Positions 49,203-57,348 of a stretch of 64,000 bases of DNA are shown in pieces (the stretch's first letter is position 1; each line of letters begins with the position of its first letter). The stretch lies in the NCBI GenBank assembly GCA_900542085.1, contig UQMK01000012.1:1-64000 (forward strand). Reading direction: 5' to 3'. This DNA comes from an uncultured Collinsella sp. (lineage in GTDB: Bacteria > Actinomycetota > Coriobacteriia > Coriobacteriales > Coriobacteriaceae). The notes beneath the pieces are model-generated. The model was not told the DNA's origin. It made no database searches and was given only the letters and a program-made list of their open reading frames with translations. Made by a program: the position numbers and the translations under genes.

Positions 49203-50897
49203 ATGGATAGAAAAGCGCTTTCGCAGATACTTTTCGACTATTTGAATCCGCTGCTGCCGAACTATGGCGACAGCGAGGCGTTGCTCTATCTTGCTGGTGG
49301 TGGAGCGCAGTACGAGGACGAGGTCATTCCCATGGAGGCATGGGCGCGGCCGTTGTGGGGCTTGGCCCCGTATTGGGCAGGCGGCTCCCAAAGTGCCGGC
49401 GGGACTTTCGAGCGCATTTATTGCGATGGGCTCATTGCGGGTACCGATCCTCAGTCGGGTGCCTATTGGGGCGATTGTCGCGACCACGACCAGAAGTTCG
49501 TTGAGATGGCTGCCATCGCATACGCGCTCTTGCTAGCCCCCAATGTGCTTTGGGAGCCGTTGAGCGATGGGCAGCGTGAGCGCGCTGCGGCATGGCTCGG
49601 AAAAATCAATGATCACAGCTGCCCTGCTGGTAACTGGCTATGGTTTCAGGCGCTCGTTAACCTTGCTCTGCGCGAGCTCGGTATGTCTTATAGCCAACAA
49701 ATTCTAGACGAGGACCTTCGGGCACTCGACGATTTTTATGACGGCGACGGCTGGTACAAGGATGGGCCGACGGGCTTGCCCGATTACTACAATGCCATGA
49801 CGTTTCAGTTTTTCTCAATCCTGTACATCTGGAAGTTCGGAAGCCACGATGCCGTGAGGGCTGCCGCTTACCTTAATAGGCTCAAGCTGTTTGCGGCCGA
49901 TTACGTCAAGCTGTTCTCGGCGCGTGGCGAGGCGGTGCCGTATGGGCGCTCGATGGTCTATCGCTTTGCGCAGTCGGGCTTTTGGTCGATTGCCGCGGCA
50001 GCGGGCGTCTGTTTGGGGCATGATTTTGACATCGGAACGCTCAAGGGTCTCATTGTTAGAAATATAAAGGCCTGGGACCCAAGCAGCATCTGTGACAATG
50101 GCCACGTGCTTTCGCTAGGTTACAAGTATCCCAACCAGCACATGTGCGAAGGATATAACGCCGCCGGTTCGCCGTACTGGTGCCTGATGGCGTTTGCGTG
50201 CCTGGCGCTTCCCGAGGATGACCGGTTTTGGAGCGTATCCGAAACTGAACTTGCGCTTCCTCCGCGTGCTGCCGACGATGCGCTGGGAAAGACGGCTCTG
50301 GTTGCGCGCGATGATACAGGAGAGGTTGTGCTCTATTCGAGCGGCCGCGTCCCTGGACACCCATTTGCCCAGTCCGATAACAAGTACAGCAAGTTTGCCT
50401 ATTCGACGCGGTTTGGCTTTAGCGTTGCGCGCTCGCAGCGTTCGCTCGGGGAAGCGGCGCCCGACAGCATGCTGGCATTTGTGGTTGGCGGGCGCGTATT
50501 TGTTCGTGACGGTGTGGATAAAAGCGAGGTCGTAACACTCGATGACGGTCGTCGCGCCGTGCGGACAAGTTGGAGTCCGTGCCCCGATATCGATGTGGTG
50601 ACCGAGGTGATTCCTCTTGCGAACGGGCAACTTCGTAATCATGTTGTTAAAAGCGCTGTGGAGTGCGTCGCCTTTGACGCGGGCTTTGCGGTACCGGGTG
50701 ATTACCATTGGGTGACGTTGGAGGATATCGATGTAGCCTGTCGTGTCGATGCCGTGGGCCAAACGGAAGGCGAGCGCGTCTTGCTTCGACCCGAGGCAAA
50801 TACAAATATCGATTGCGGCAAGACGGTGATTCCGGCCGTGAAATACGTTATAGGCGCGGGCGTCAGCAAGCTCGCTACGTGCGTTGTCGTCGTTTAG
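49203..50897 (+). CDS. DUF2264-family glycosidase-like protein (second copy)
   Basis: 564 residues, no signal peptide. Family segments: EAWARPLWGLAPYWAGG, CPAGNWLWFQALVNLALREL, GWYKDGPTGLPDYYNAM, AVPYGRSMVYRFAQSGFW. Same family as 37021-38835 but clearly diverged, suggesting a different linkage. Possible GH154-type beta-glucuronidase. TAGGAGG precedes the ATG. Last gene of the cluster. Confidence 0.78.
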   Translation: MDRKALSQILFDYLNPLLPNYGDSEALLYLAGGGAQYEDEVIPMEAWARPLWGLAPYWAGGSQSAGGTFERIYCDGLIAGTDPQSGAYWGDCRDHDQKFVEMAAIAYALLLAPNVLWEPLSDGQRERAAAWLGKINDHSCPAGNWLWFQALVNLALRELGMSYSQQILDEDLRALDDFYDGDGWYKDGPTGLPDYYNAMTFQFFSILYIWKFGSHDAVRAAAYLNRLKLFAADYVKLFSARGEAVPYGRSMVYRFAQSGFWSIAAAAGVCLGHDFDIGTLKGLIVRNIKAWDPSSICDNGHVLSLGYKYPNQHMCEGYNAAGSPYWCLMAFACLALPEDDRFWSVSETELALPPRAADDALGKTALVARDDTGEVVLYSSGRVPGHPFAQSDNKYSKFAYSTRFGFSVARSQRSLGEAAPDSMLAFVVGGRVFVRDGVDKSEVVTLDDGRRAVRTSWSPCPDIDVVTEVIPLANGQLRNHVVKSAVECVAFDAGFAVPGDYHWVTLEDIDVACRVDAVGQTEGERVLLRPEANTNIDCGKTVIPAVKYVIGAGVSKLATCVVVV

Positions 50898-50930
50898 TTG
50901 GTTGACATGTCGCTCTTGCCGCGCGGATGT

Positions 50931-51623
50931 CTATTCGCTCTGTGTCTGCGTGCCCTCCGCAATCATGTTGCGGTTATACACCAGGTGCAGATACATCGCG
51001 TCGTGCGCAGCGGTGGGATTGCGTGAGGCGATGGCGTCGGCCACATCGCGGTGCGTGCGGATAGTTTCCTCGACGAGCTTTTTGCCGGTCACGTCGATAA
51101 AGAGGGGGACGGATGCCTTGAGCACGCCCATCAGGCGGGGAACGACGAGGTTTCCGGAGCTTTCGGCAATGGCATTGTGGAACGCGGTGTCGGCGGCGGA
51201 GTAATCCTCACCGGCCTCGGCCAGGCGCTCGGATTCGTCGCAGAGATCTTTGATACAGACGACCTGGTCGTTGGTTGCGTGCTCGGCTGCCATGCGTGCA
51301 ATCTGCGGCTCGATCATAAAGCGCACCTCGAGTAGGTCGCGCGCCAGGCGCTGCTTGTCGTCGATAAAGGTAAAGCCCAGCGGGTCGTCGGCAACGCCGG
51401 GGTTTGACGCCACATAGGTGCCCGAACCCTGCTTAATGCGCACGATATTGCGCGACTGCAGCAACTTCATGGCCTCGCGCACGGTGCTCCTGCCGGCGCC
51501 CAAGCGCTCGACCAGCACGGTTTCCTTGGGCAGGCGATCGCCTTGCTCAAGGTGTTCATCCAGAATCAATTGAATGATTTTCTCCGATATTTGCTCGGGG
51601 AGTCCCGATTCGGCGCGGGCCAT
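50931..51623 (-). CDS. GntR/FadR-family regulator of the gntP-dehydratase genes
   Basis: 230 residues. Winged HTH QISEKIIQLILDEHLEQGDRL and GAGRSTVREAMKLLQ, then an FCD effector domain (LLEVRFMIEPQIARMAAEHA; DTAFHNAIAESSGN). The start at 51623 has GAAAGG upstream. Divergent from gntP, with several ATCTGAT/CATCAGAC repeats between, so it probably represses gntP and itself in response to a sugar acid. Confidence 0.85.
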   Translation of the reverse strand: MARAESGLPEQISEKIIQLILDEHLEQGDRLPKETVLVERLGAGRSTVREAMKLLQSRNIVRIKQGSGTYVASNPGVADDPLGFTFIDDKQRLARDLLEVRFMIEPQIARMAAEHATNDQVVCIKDLCDESERLAEAGEDYSAADTAFHNAIAESSGNLVVPRLMGVLKASVPLFIDVTGKKLVEETIRTHRDVADAIASRNPTAAHDAMYLHLVYNRNMIAEGTQTQSE

Positions 51624-51718
51624 AGCTATACCTTTCATTACAAAATTCATCTGAGCTATTTTAGCGCACCACGGATGCGATATTGGCCGCTGGATTTGAG
51701 TCGGGCGGCTTAGATATA

Positions 51719-51748
51719 CCGTTCGCAGCGCAAATACGACCGTTTACC
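51719..51748 (+). promoter_or_regulatory. CCGTT-N16-CCGTT box upstream of gntP
   Basis: CCGTT at 51719 and 51740, ending ACCGTTTACC; same frame as the boxes in the hexuronate promoters. Confidence 0.6.
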
Positions 51749-51844
51749 AAATACATCTGATGTATTTCGAACAAATTTCAAAATGAAACATCAGACCTTT
51801 CTAAAACACGCTATAGTCATCAGACGAATTCAAAAGGTCTGATG
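51749..51844 (+). promoter_or_regulatory. gntP promoter region with GntR operators
   Basis: Perfect 19-bp palindrome AAATACATCTGATGTATTT (51749-51767). CATCAGAC at 51789 and 51819 and GTCTGATG at 51837-51844 form further sites. A TATAGT -10 is at 51812-51817. Confidence 0.65.
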
Positions 51845-51857
51845 AATTGGAGGAAAG

Positions 51858-53219
51858 ATGTCAGACCCAACGTTTATGGCAGACCCCACCAGACTGGTCA
51901 TCGCCGCCATCGTGGGCATCGCGCTGCTGCTTGCGCTCATCATCAAGTTCAAGCTGCACCCCGTGCTGTCGATGATGGTCTCGGCGTTCGTGATCGGTAT
52001 CGGTGCCGGCATGCCGCTCGACATGGTGGCAGACACCGTCACCAAGGGCGTGGGCACCACGCTGCAAAACATCGCCCTGCTCATTGGCTTGGGCTCGATG
52101 TTTGGTCAGATTCTTGAAGAGAGCGGCGGCGCCAAGAAGATCGCCCAGACCTTCATCGATACCTTTGGGCAGGGTCACTCCAGCTGGGCACTGGGCATTA
52201 CCGGTCTGGTCATCGGCACTACGGTGTTCTTTGAGGCCGGCGTGGTCGTTTTGATCCCGCTTGCCTTTAGTGTGGCGTCGCAGACCAAGAAGTCGACCCT
52301 CTACTACGGCATCGCCCTGCTCGCGGGACTGGCGGCTGGCTATGCGTTCGTGCCGCCTTCGGCCGGTTCGGTCCTGGTTGCCGGCACGCTCGGTGTCGAC
52401 CTGGGCACTATGATCCTCGTCGGTATCCCCACCGCCTTCATCGCCATGGCGGTAGCCGGCGTCGTGTGGGGCCGCAACGTGGGCGGCCGCATCTTTACGG
52501 ACGTTCCCGAGCATTTCACTTCCGCCGAGGGGGCAAGTGACGACAAGGAGCTTCCCTCCTTTGGCATGGTCCTCGCGATCGTGCTCACGCCGCTTTGCCT
52601 AATTCTGCTTGGTACGCTGTCTTCTTACATCTCCATGCCCGAGCAGGTCGCCTCGATCCTTGCCTTCCTGGGCAAGCCGTTCGTCGCTTTGACGCTCGCC
52701 ACGCTCGTTGCGATGTATCTGCTGGGTGCGCGCCGCGGTTATTCCGGCGCCGAGCTCAAGGCTCTGCTCGACCGTTCGCTTAAGCCCGTCGGCATGATCT
52801 TGCTGGTTATCGCCTGTGGCGGCGTCATTCGCTGGATGCTGCAAGACTGCGGCTTGGGCCAGGTTATCGGCCCTATGCTCGAGGCCTCACCGCTGCCTTT
52901 GGTGGTCGTTGCCTTTTTGATTGCCGTCATGGTGCGTGCTTCTGTCGGCAGCTCCATCGTCGCTATGACCATGGCATCGGGCATTATGGCCGCTATGCCT
53001 GCGGTCGCCGGCGCTTCGGTGCTCATGCGTGCCGCCATCTGTCTTGCCATCTGCGGCGGCGCCACGGCACTCTCGCACGTCAACGATGCCGGTTTTTGGA
53101 TGTGCTCCTCGTTCCTGGAGATTGACGAGAAGACCACCCTCAAGTCCTGGACCGTTATGGAGACGCTCATCGGCCTTTCGGGTCTTGCCTGCGCCCTGGT
53201 GATTTCGTTCTTCGCCTAG
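51858..53219 (+). CDS. GntP-family sugar acid permease
   Basis: 453 residues, about 12 to 14 hydrophobic segments: LLIGLGSMFGQILEESGGA, GHSSWALGITGLVIGTTVFFEAG, VNDAGFWMCSSFLEIDEKTTLKSW, all typical of the gluconate/H+ symporter family. It imports an aldonic acid (gluconate or similar). Strong TTGGAGG site. Forms a unit with the dehydratase gene 108 bp downstream. Confidence 0.93.
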   Translation: MSDPTFMADPTRLVIAAIVGIALLLALIIKFKLHPVLSMMVSAFVIGIGAGMPLDMVADTVTKGVGTTLQNIALLIGLGSMFGQILEESGGAKKIAQTFIDTFGQGHSSWALGITGLVIGTTVFFEAGVVVLIPLAFSVASQTKKSTLYYGIALLAGLAAGYAFVPPSAGSVLVAGTLGVDLGTMILVGIPTAFIAMAVAGVVWGRNVGGRIFTDVPEHFTSAEGASDDKELPSFGMVLAIVLTPLCLILLGTLSSYISMPEQVASILAFLGKPFVALTLATLVAMYLLGARRGYSGAELKALLDRSLKPVGMILLVIACGGVIRWMLQDCGLGQVIGPMLEASPLPLVVVAFLIAVMVRASVGSSIVAMTMASGIMAAMPAVAGASVLMRAAICLAICGGATALSHVNDAGFWMCSSFLEIDEKTTLKSWTVMETLIGLSGLACALVISFFA

Positions 53220-53327
53220 TTCGCGTAGCTAAGCATCTTTTGCCGAGTGCATCGCTCGGTACCCATTTACACCTGATTCATTAACCAACGATTGGTACAA
53301 CCGTTCAAACCAAAAGAGGAGAATATC

Positions 53328-55106
53328 ATGGACGAGAAGACCAAAGCACAGATTCAACAGGAGGCCGCCGACCTGGTTGCCAAGCTGCAGCCGCGTTCCG
53401 GCAAGTTTCGCACCATCAGCCCCGAGATGGATCCGCTGCGCCTGGGCTCTGGCTGGAGCATCAAAGACCTGGACAAGCCGCAGGTCATCATCGAGTCGAC
53501 CTTTGGCGATTCGCACCCGGGTTCTGCCGGCCTGTTCGACCTGGTCGAGGAGGTCCGTGCTGGCGTTGCCGAGGCCGGCGGTCACGGTGCCCGTTACTTC
53601 TGCACCGATATCTGCGACGGCGAGGCCCAGGGCCACGACGGCATCAACTACTCGCTGCCCAGCCGCGACATGATCGCCAACATGATCGAGATTCATGCCA
53701 AGGCCACCCCGTTCGACGCCGGCGTCTTTGTCGCCAGCTGCGATAAGGGTCTGCCTGCGAACCTCATGGCCATGGGCCGCATCAACATCCCCTCGATCGT
53801 CGTCACCGGCGGCGTCATGGATGCCGGCCCCGACCTGCTGACCCTGGAGCAGCTCGGCGCTATCTCGGCCCGCTACGAGCGCGGCGAGATCTCCCGCGAG
53901 GAGCTCGAGTTCGCCAAGCACAACGCCTGCCCCAGCTGCGGCGCCTGCTCCTTTATGGGCACCGCCTCGACCATGCAGGTTACCGCCGAGGCCCTGGGCC
54001 TCATGCTCCCCGGTACCGCCCTGCTGCCCGCTACCAGCTCCGACCTGCGCGAGTTTGCCCGCGAGGCCGGCCGCCAGTCCGTGTGGCTCTCTGAGCACAA
54101 CCTGTGCCCGCGCGACATCGTGACCAAGGAGTCCTTCGAGAACCTCATCATGGTCCACGGCGCCATCTCCGGTTCCACCAACTCGCTGCTGCACATTCCC
54201 GCGATCGCTCGCGAGTTTGGCATCGAGATGTCCGCCGACGACTTCGATCGCCTGCACCGTGGCGCTCACTACCTGCTCAACGTCCGTCCCGCAGGCGAGT
54301 GGCCGGCGCAGTTCTTCTACTATGCGGGCGGCGTGCCGCGCATCATGGAGGAGATCAAGTCGATGCTCCACCTCGATGTCATGACCGTCACCGGCAAGAC
54401 CCTCGGCGAAAACCTCGAGGACCTTAAGAACAACGGTTACTACGAGAAGTGCGGCCGCTACCTGGAGAAGTGGAACCTCAAGCGCGAGGACATCATTCGC
54501 CCGTTTGACCAGGCCTTTGGTACCGACGGCTCCATCGCCATCCTCCACGGCAACCTTGCTCCCGAGGGCGCCGTCGTCAAGCACACGGTTGTTCCGCGCG
54601 AGATGTTCCAGGCCACGCTTAAGGCGCGTCCGTTCGACTGCGAGGAGGACGCTATCCACGCCGTCCTGACGCACGAGGTCAAGCCCGGCGACGCCGTCAT
54701 CATTCGCTATGAGGGCCCCAAGGGCTCCGGCATGCCCGAGATGTTCTACACCACCGAGGCTATCGCCAGCGACCCCGAGCTGGGCGCGAGCATTGCCCTG
54801 ATCACTGACGGCCGTTTCTCCGGCGCCTCCAAGGGCCCGGCTATCGGTCACGTTTCGCCCGAGGCTGCCGTGGGCGGCCCGATTGCCCTGATCGAGGAGG
54901 GCGACCTTATCCAGATCAACATCCCCGAGCGCTCGCTGTCTATCGTGGGCATCGCCGGCAAGGAGATGGAGCCGGCCGAGGTCGACGCCGTCCTGGCCGA
55001 GCGCCGAGCCGCTTGGAAGCCCAAGGCTAATCGCTATACCTCCGGAACGCTCAAGTTCTTTACCGAGCATGCAGTTTCCGCCATTCAGGGTGGCTACATG
55101 GAGTAG
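53328..55106 (+). CDS. IlvD/Edd-family sugar acid dehydratase
   Basis: 592 residues. Fe-S ligands in FVASCDKGLPANLMAM and CPSCGACSFMGTASTM; late GRFSGASKGPAIGHV. The family includes dihydroxyacid and sugar-acid dehydratases; next to gntP and with kdgK/eda nearby it most likely turns an aldonate (gluconate, galactonate or xylonate class) into a 2-keto-3-deoxy acid. Not ilvD proper, since no branched-chain genes are near. The start at 53328 has AAGAGGAG upstream. Confidence 0.88.
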   Translation: MDEKTKAQIQQEAADLVAKLQPRSGKFRTISPEMDPLRLGSGWSIKDLDKPQVIIESTFGDSHPGSAGLFDLVEEVRAGVAEAGGHGARYFCTDICDGEAQGHDGINYSLPSRDMIANMIEIHAKATPFDAGVFVASCDKGLPANLMAMGRINIPSIVVTGGVMDAGPDLLTLEQLGAISARYERGEISREELEFAKHNACPSCGACSFMGTASTMQVTAEALGLMLPGTALLPATSSDLREFAREAGRQSVWLSEHNLCPRDIVTKESFENLIMVHGAISGSTNSLLHIPAIAREFGIEMSADDFDRLHRGAHYLLNVRPAGEWPAQFFYYAGGVPRIMEEIKSMLHLDVMTVTGKTLGENLEDLKNNGYYEKCGRYLEKWNLKREDIIRPFDQAFGTDGSIAILHGNLAPEGAVVKHTVVPREMFQATLKARPFDCEEDAIHAVLTHEVKPGDAVIIRYEGPKGSGMPEMFYTTEAIASDPELGASIALITDGRFSGASKGPAIGHVSPEAAVGGPIALIEEGDLIQINIPERSLSIVGIAGKEMEPAEVDAVLAERRAAWKPKANRYTSGTLKFFTEHAVSAIQGGYME

Positions 55107-55153
55107 CGCCCATGCGCATCAAATATCTCCTCTCATAGATGCGTGGCACGAAA

Positions 55154-55187
55154 AGCTCCGAGCTTGCATGAGCTCGGGGCTTTTTTG
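55154..55187 (+). terminator. rho-independent terminator of the dehydratase gene
   Basis: Stem AGCTCCGAGCT (55154-55164) with 55171-55181, then six Ts. Confidence 0.85.
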
Positions 55188-55230
55188 TTCAACCTTAGCT
55201 AAAAGCCTCGTCCCTAAATGACTGGTTGGA

Positions 55231-55298
55231 AGTTGCGCCGAATTGGGGATTGTTTGACGGCGCGGGTGTCGCTAGTGGCCCCTATTTCGCCGTAAATG
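55231..55298. repeat. decayed copy of the AGTTGCGGTGAAATA palindrome
   Basis: Left part AGTTGCGCCGAATTGGGGAT and right part CCCTATTTCGCCGTAAAT align with the intact copies at 31670 and 56076 but no longer pair well. Confidence 0.55.
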
Positions 55299-55367
55299 AG
55301 GAGATGGGGGATGCGATAGTATTACGTGGTGATATTCGACAAACCGTGGGCTTCATCCGAGGGCTTT

Positions 55368-56060
55368 ATGGAACAACACCAGCATTATCAGAGCCTGCAA
55401 GACCAGGCATACAACGCATTGCGCTCCAAGATCATCTATGCCGAGCTCAAGCCCGGCACGCGCCTTTCGGCGATTGGTCTGGAAAAAGAGACAGGAATCG
55501 GGCGTACGCCCATTCGCGAATCCTTTGTGCGCCTGCGCGAGCAGGAGCTGGTCGAAACACGTCCCAAAAGCGGCACCTACGTTTCTAAGATCAGCATGGA
55601 ACACGCCGAGAATGCCTGTTTCTTGCGCGAAAAGCTCGAAAGAAGCGTACTCATTAAATGCTGTTCGGCTGCTACGCCCGAGCAAAAGCAGCGGCTTGAG
55701 CAGATTCTTGCCGAGTCCGAGTCGCTCGACCATGGCGAAACGCGTCGCTTTTTCGACCTGGACAACCTGTTCCATGAGACGTGTTTTGCGATTGCCGGCC
55801 GTCACATGTTGTGGGATTGGATGAAGAGCGTCAATACGCACTTTGAGCGATACAACTGGTTGCGTATGGTGTCGCAGGATCTGGACTGGGAGCCGATCCG
55901 TGGGCAGCATCGCCGGATTCTCGAGGCCATTAAGAAGGGCGATACCGACACGGCGAGCTATCTGGCAGAGACGCATTTGCATCTAATGCCCGAGGAGCAG
56001 GGTCCGGTTATTGCCTTGCATCCCGACTATTTTGAGCTGTCCAAAGACTCGGCCATCTAA
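55368..56060 (+). CDS. GntR-family regulator with FCD domain
   Basis: 230 residues: SLQDQAYNALRSKIIYAELK, GIGRTPIRESFVRLREQEL (winged HTH) and an FCD domain (DLDNLFHETCFAIAGRHML). The start at 55368 has GAGGG upstream. It lies between the dehydratase unit and eda; target unknown but sugar-acid genes nearby are likely. Paralogous to, but distinct from, the GntR at 50.9 kb. Confidence 0.83.
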   Translation: MEQHQHYQSLQDQAYNALRSKIIYAELKPGTRLSAIGLEKETGIGRTPIRESFVRLREQELVETRPKSGTYVSKISMEHAENACFLREKLERSVLIKCCSAATPEQKQRLEQILAESESLDHGETRRFFDLDNLFHETCFAIAGRHMLWDWMKSVNTHFERYNWLRMVSQDLDWEPIRGQHRRILEAIKKGDTDTASYLAETHLHLMPEEQGPVIALHPDYFELSKDSAI

Positions 56061-56075
56061 CTCGTTCCCTTCATT

Positions 56076-56142
56076 AGTTGCGGTGAAATAGGGATTGTCT
56101 TGCGGCTCTGATGGTGTAAGCAGTCCATATTTCACCGCAACT
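56076..56142. repeat. AGTTGCGGTGAAATA palindrome, intact copy
   Basis: 22-bp arms 56076-56097 and 56121-56142 with two differences. Same arm as 31670-31687. Confidence 0.85.
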
Positions 56143-56167
56143 GCCGGGGCACATCGGGGCACGAAAA

Positions 56168-56239
56168 AGCTGCGGCGCCGCTTGGAGGAAAAGACCGTAA
56201 GCAAGGGTCCATTCCTCCAGACGGCGCCGCAGCTGTTTT
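56168..56239. terminator. long bidirectional hairpin terminator
   Basis: 22-bp arms 56168-56189 and 56213-56234 (two mismatches), TTTT on the right and AAAAA on the left. Confidence 0.8.
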
Positions 56240-56296
56240 GATGGCTCGGTTTTTGTCGATGTGGCTCAACTGGGCGCGGTTGCCAGCCGAGTAGGC

Positions 56297-56397
56297 AAAG
56301 CGGCTCGGGGGCGTGTCGCTTCCGTCACGTTCTATCAGCATACAAGACGGTTTCGGTTCTTGTTCGTGACGGAAACGGCGCGCTTCCGAGCCGCTTT
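56297..56397. repeat. 101-bp palindrome with 33-bp arms
   Basis: Arms 56297-56329 and 56365-56397 differ at five positions, all transitions. A small inner stem (ACAAG with CTTGT) lies in the loop. No gene in 56061-56452: the whole space is palindromes. Confidence 0.85.
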
Positions 56398-56402
56398 AAA
56401 AG

Positions 56403-56434
56403 AAAGGGGGCGAGGTCTAGGGCACGCCCCCTTT
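56403..56434 (-). terminator. terminator of eda
   Basis: Stem AAAGGGGGCG (56403-56412) with CGCCCCCTTT (56425-56434); on the minus strand TTTCTTTT follows. Confidence 0.85.
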
Positions 56435-56452
56435 CGCGATAGAGAGCTAGAC

Positions 56453-57094
56453 CTAGCCGCGGACCTTCTTGACGACGTCCATGGCCTCGCGGGCGATCTG
56501 CTCGACCTTGGAGAAGTCGCCATCGGCAAACAGGGCCGGCTTGACCATCCAGGTGCCACCGCAGGCGATGATGGCAGAGGAGTTCAGGTACTCCTCGACG
56601 TTGGCGGTGCTCACGCCGCCGGTGGGCATAAAGCGGTGACCGACAAACGGAGCGGCGAGGGCCTTGATGGTGTTTAGGCCGCCATACTGGGACGCGGGGA
56701 AGAACTTGGTGACCTTAAGGCCCAGGTTCTCGGCGGCGGTGACCTCGGAGGGGGTCACGGTGCCGGGAAGGACGGGCAGGTCGATGTCGATGCAGTGCTT
56801 CACGACGTCCTCGTTATAACCCGGGGAGACGATGAACTTGGCACCGGCTGCGCGGGCCTGCTCAACCTGCTCGACGGTCAGGACGGTGCCGGCGCCAACG
56901 CACATCTCGGGCTCGGCCTCGGCCATAGCGGCGATGCACTCGGCGGCGCAGGCGGTGCGGAAGGTGACCTCGGCGGACTTCATGCCAGCTGCCATAAGGG
57001 CGTGGGCGAGTGGAGCGGCGTCCTCGACCTTGTCGAGCACGACGACCGGCACGATGCCCAGGGACTCGAGCGTGGTGTAGAACTGATCGAACAT
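56453..57094 (-). CDS. eda: KDPG/KHG aldolase
   Basis: 213 residues, class I aldolase barrel: SAEVTFRTACAAE (Glu), GAGTVLTVEQVEQA, FIVSPGYNEDVV and LKVTKFFPASQYGG with the Schiff-base Lys. It cleaves 2-keto-3-deoxy-6-phosphogluconate to pyruvate and glyceraldehyde-3-phosphate, the end of the uxa, dhu and dehydratase routes. The start at 57094 has AAAGGA upstream. Downstream partner of kdgK. Confidence 0.94.
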   Translation of the reverse strand: MFDQFYTTLESLGIVPVVVLDKVEDAAPLAHALMAAGMKSAEVTFRTACAAECIAAMAEAEPEMCVGAGTVLTVEQVEQARAAGAKFIVSPGYNEDVVKHCIDIDLPVLPGTVTPSEVTAAENLGLKVTKFFPASQYGGLNTIKALAAPFVGHRFMPTGGVSTANVEEYLNSSAIIACGGTWMVKPALFADGDFSKVEQIAREAMDVVKKVRG

Positions 57095-57144
57095 GATGTT
57101 CCTTTCGATGTATGGCGCGCTTGGGCGCGTGATTGCCAAATATG

Positions 57145-57225
57145 CTGGTCAGGAGCCGATTTTGGATTGGTTATCGGAGGCACTGCTTGGGGTTCAAGCA
57201 ATTCCAAAACCGGCTGCTCGACCAG
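57145..57225. repeat. 81-bp palindrome between kdgK and eda
   Basis: Arms 57145-57165 and 57204-57225, about 21 bp, with a few differences. A second small hairpin GGCAAAACC (57243-57251) with 57266-57274 lies beside it. May tune eda relative to kdgK. Confidence 0.7.
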
Positions 57226-57348
57226 TCATGTAGGGAATGCCAGGCAAAACCGGAATGGGACTGGTGGTTTTGCCCGACCGGAGGAATCGGGGAGCGGGCC
57301 GCAGGGGTATGGGATTGGAAAGCTGCAGCTCGCGGAATGGGGAACGAA

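Noticed and set aside
53280..53310. CCGTTCAAAC before the dehydratase gene as a CCGTT box
   Set aside because: Only one half-site is present; no partner at 21 bp.
55226..55588. Rightward frame starting before the second GntR gene
   Set aside because: It overlaps a decayed palindrome and the GntR HTH in another frame; GntR is well supported.
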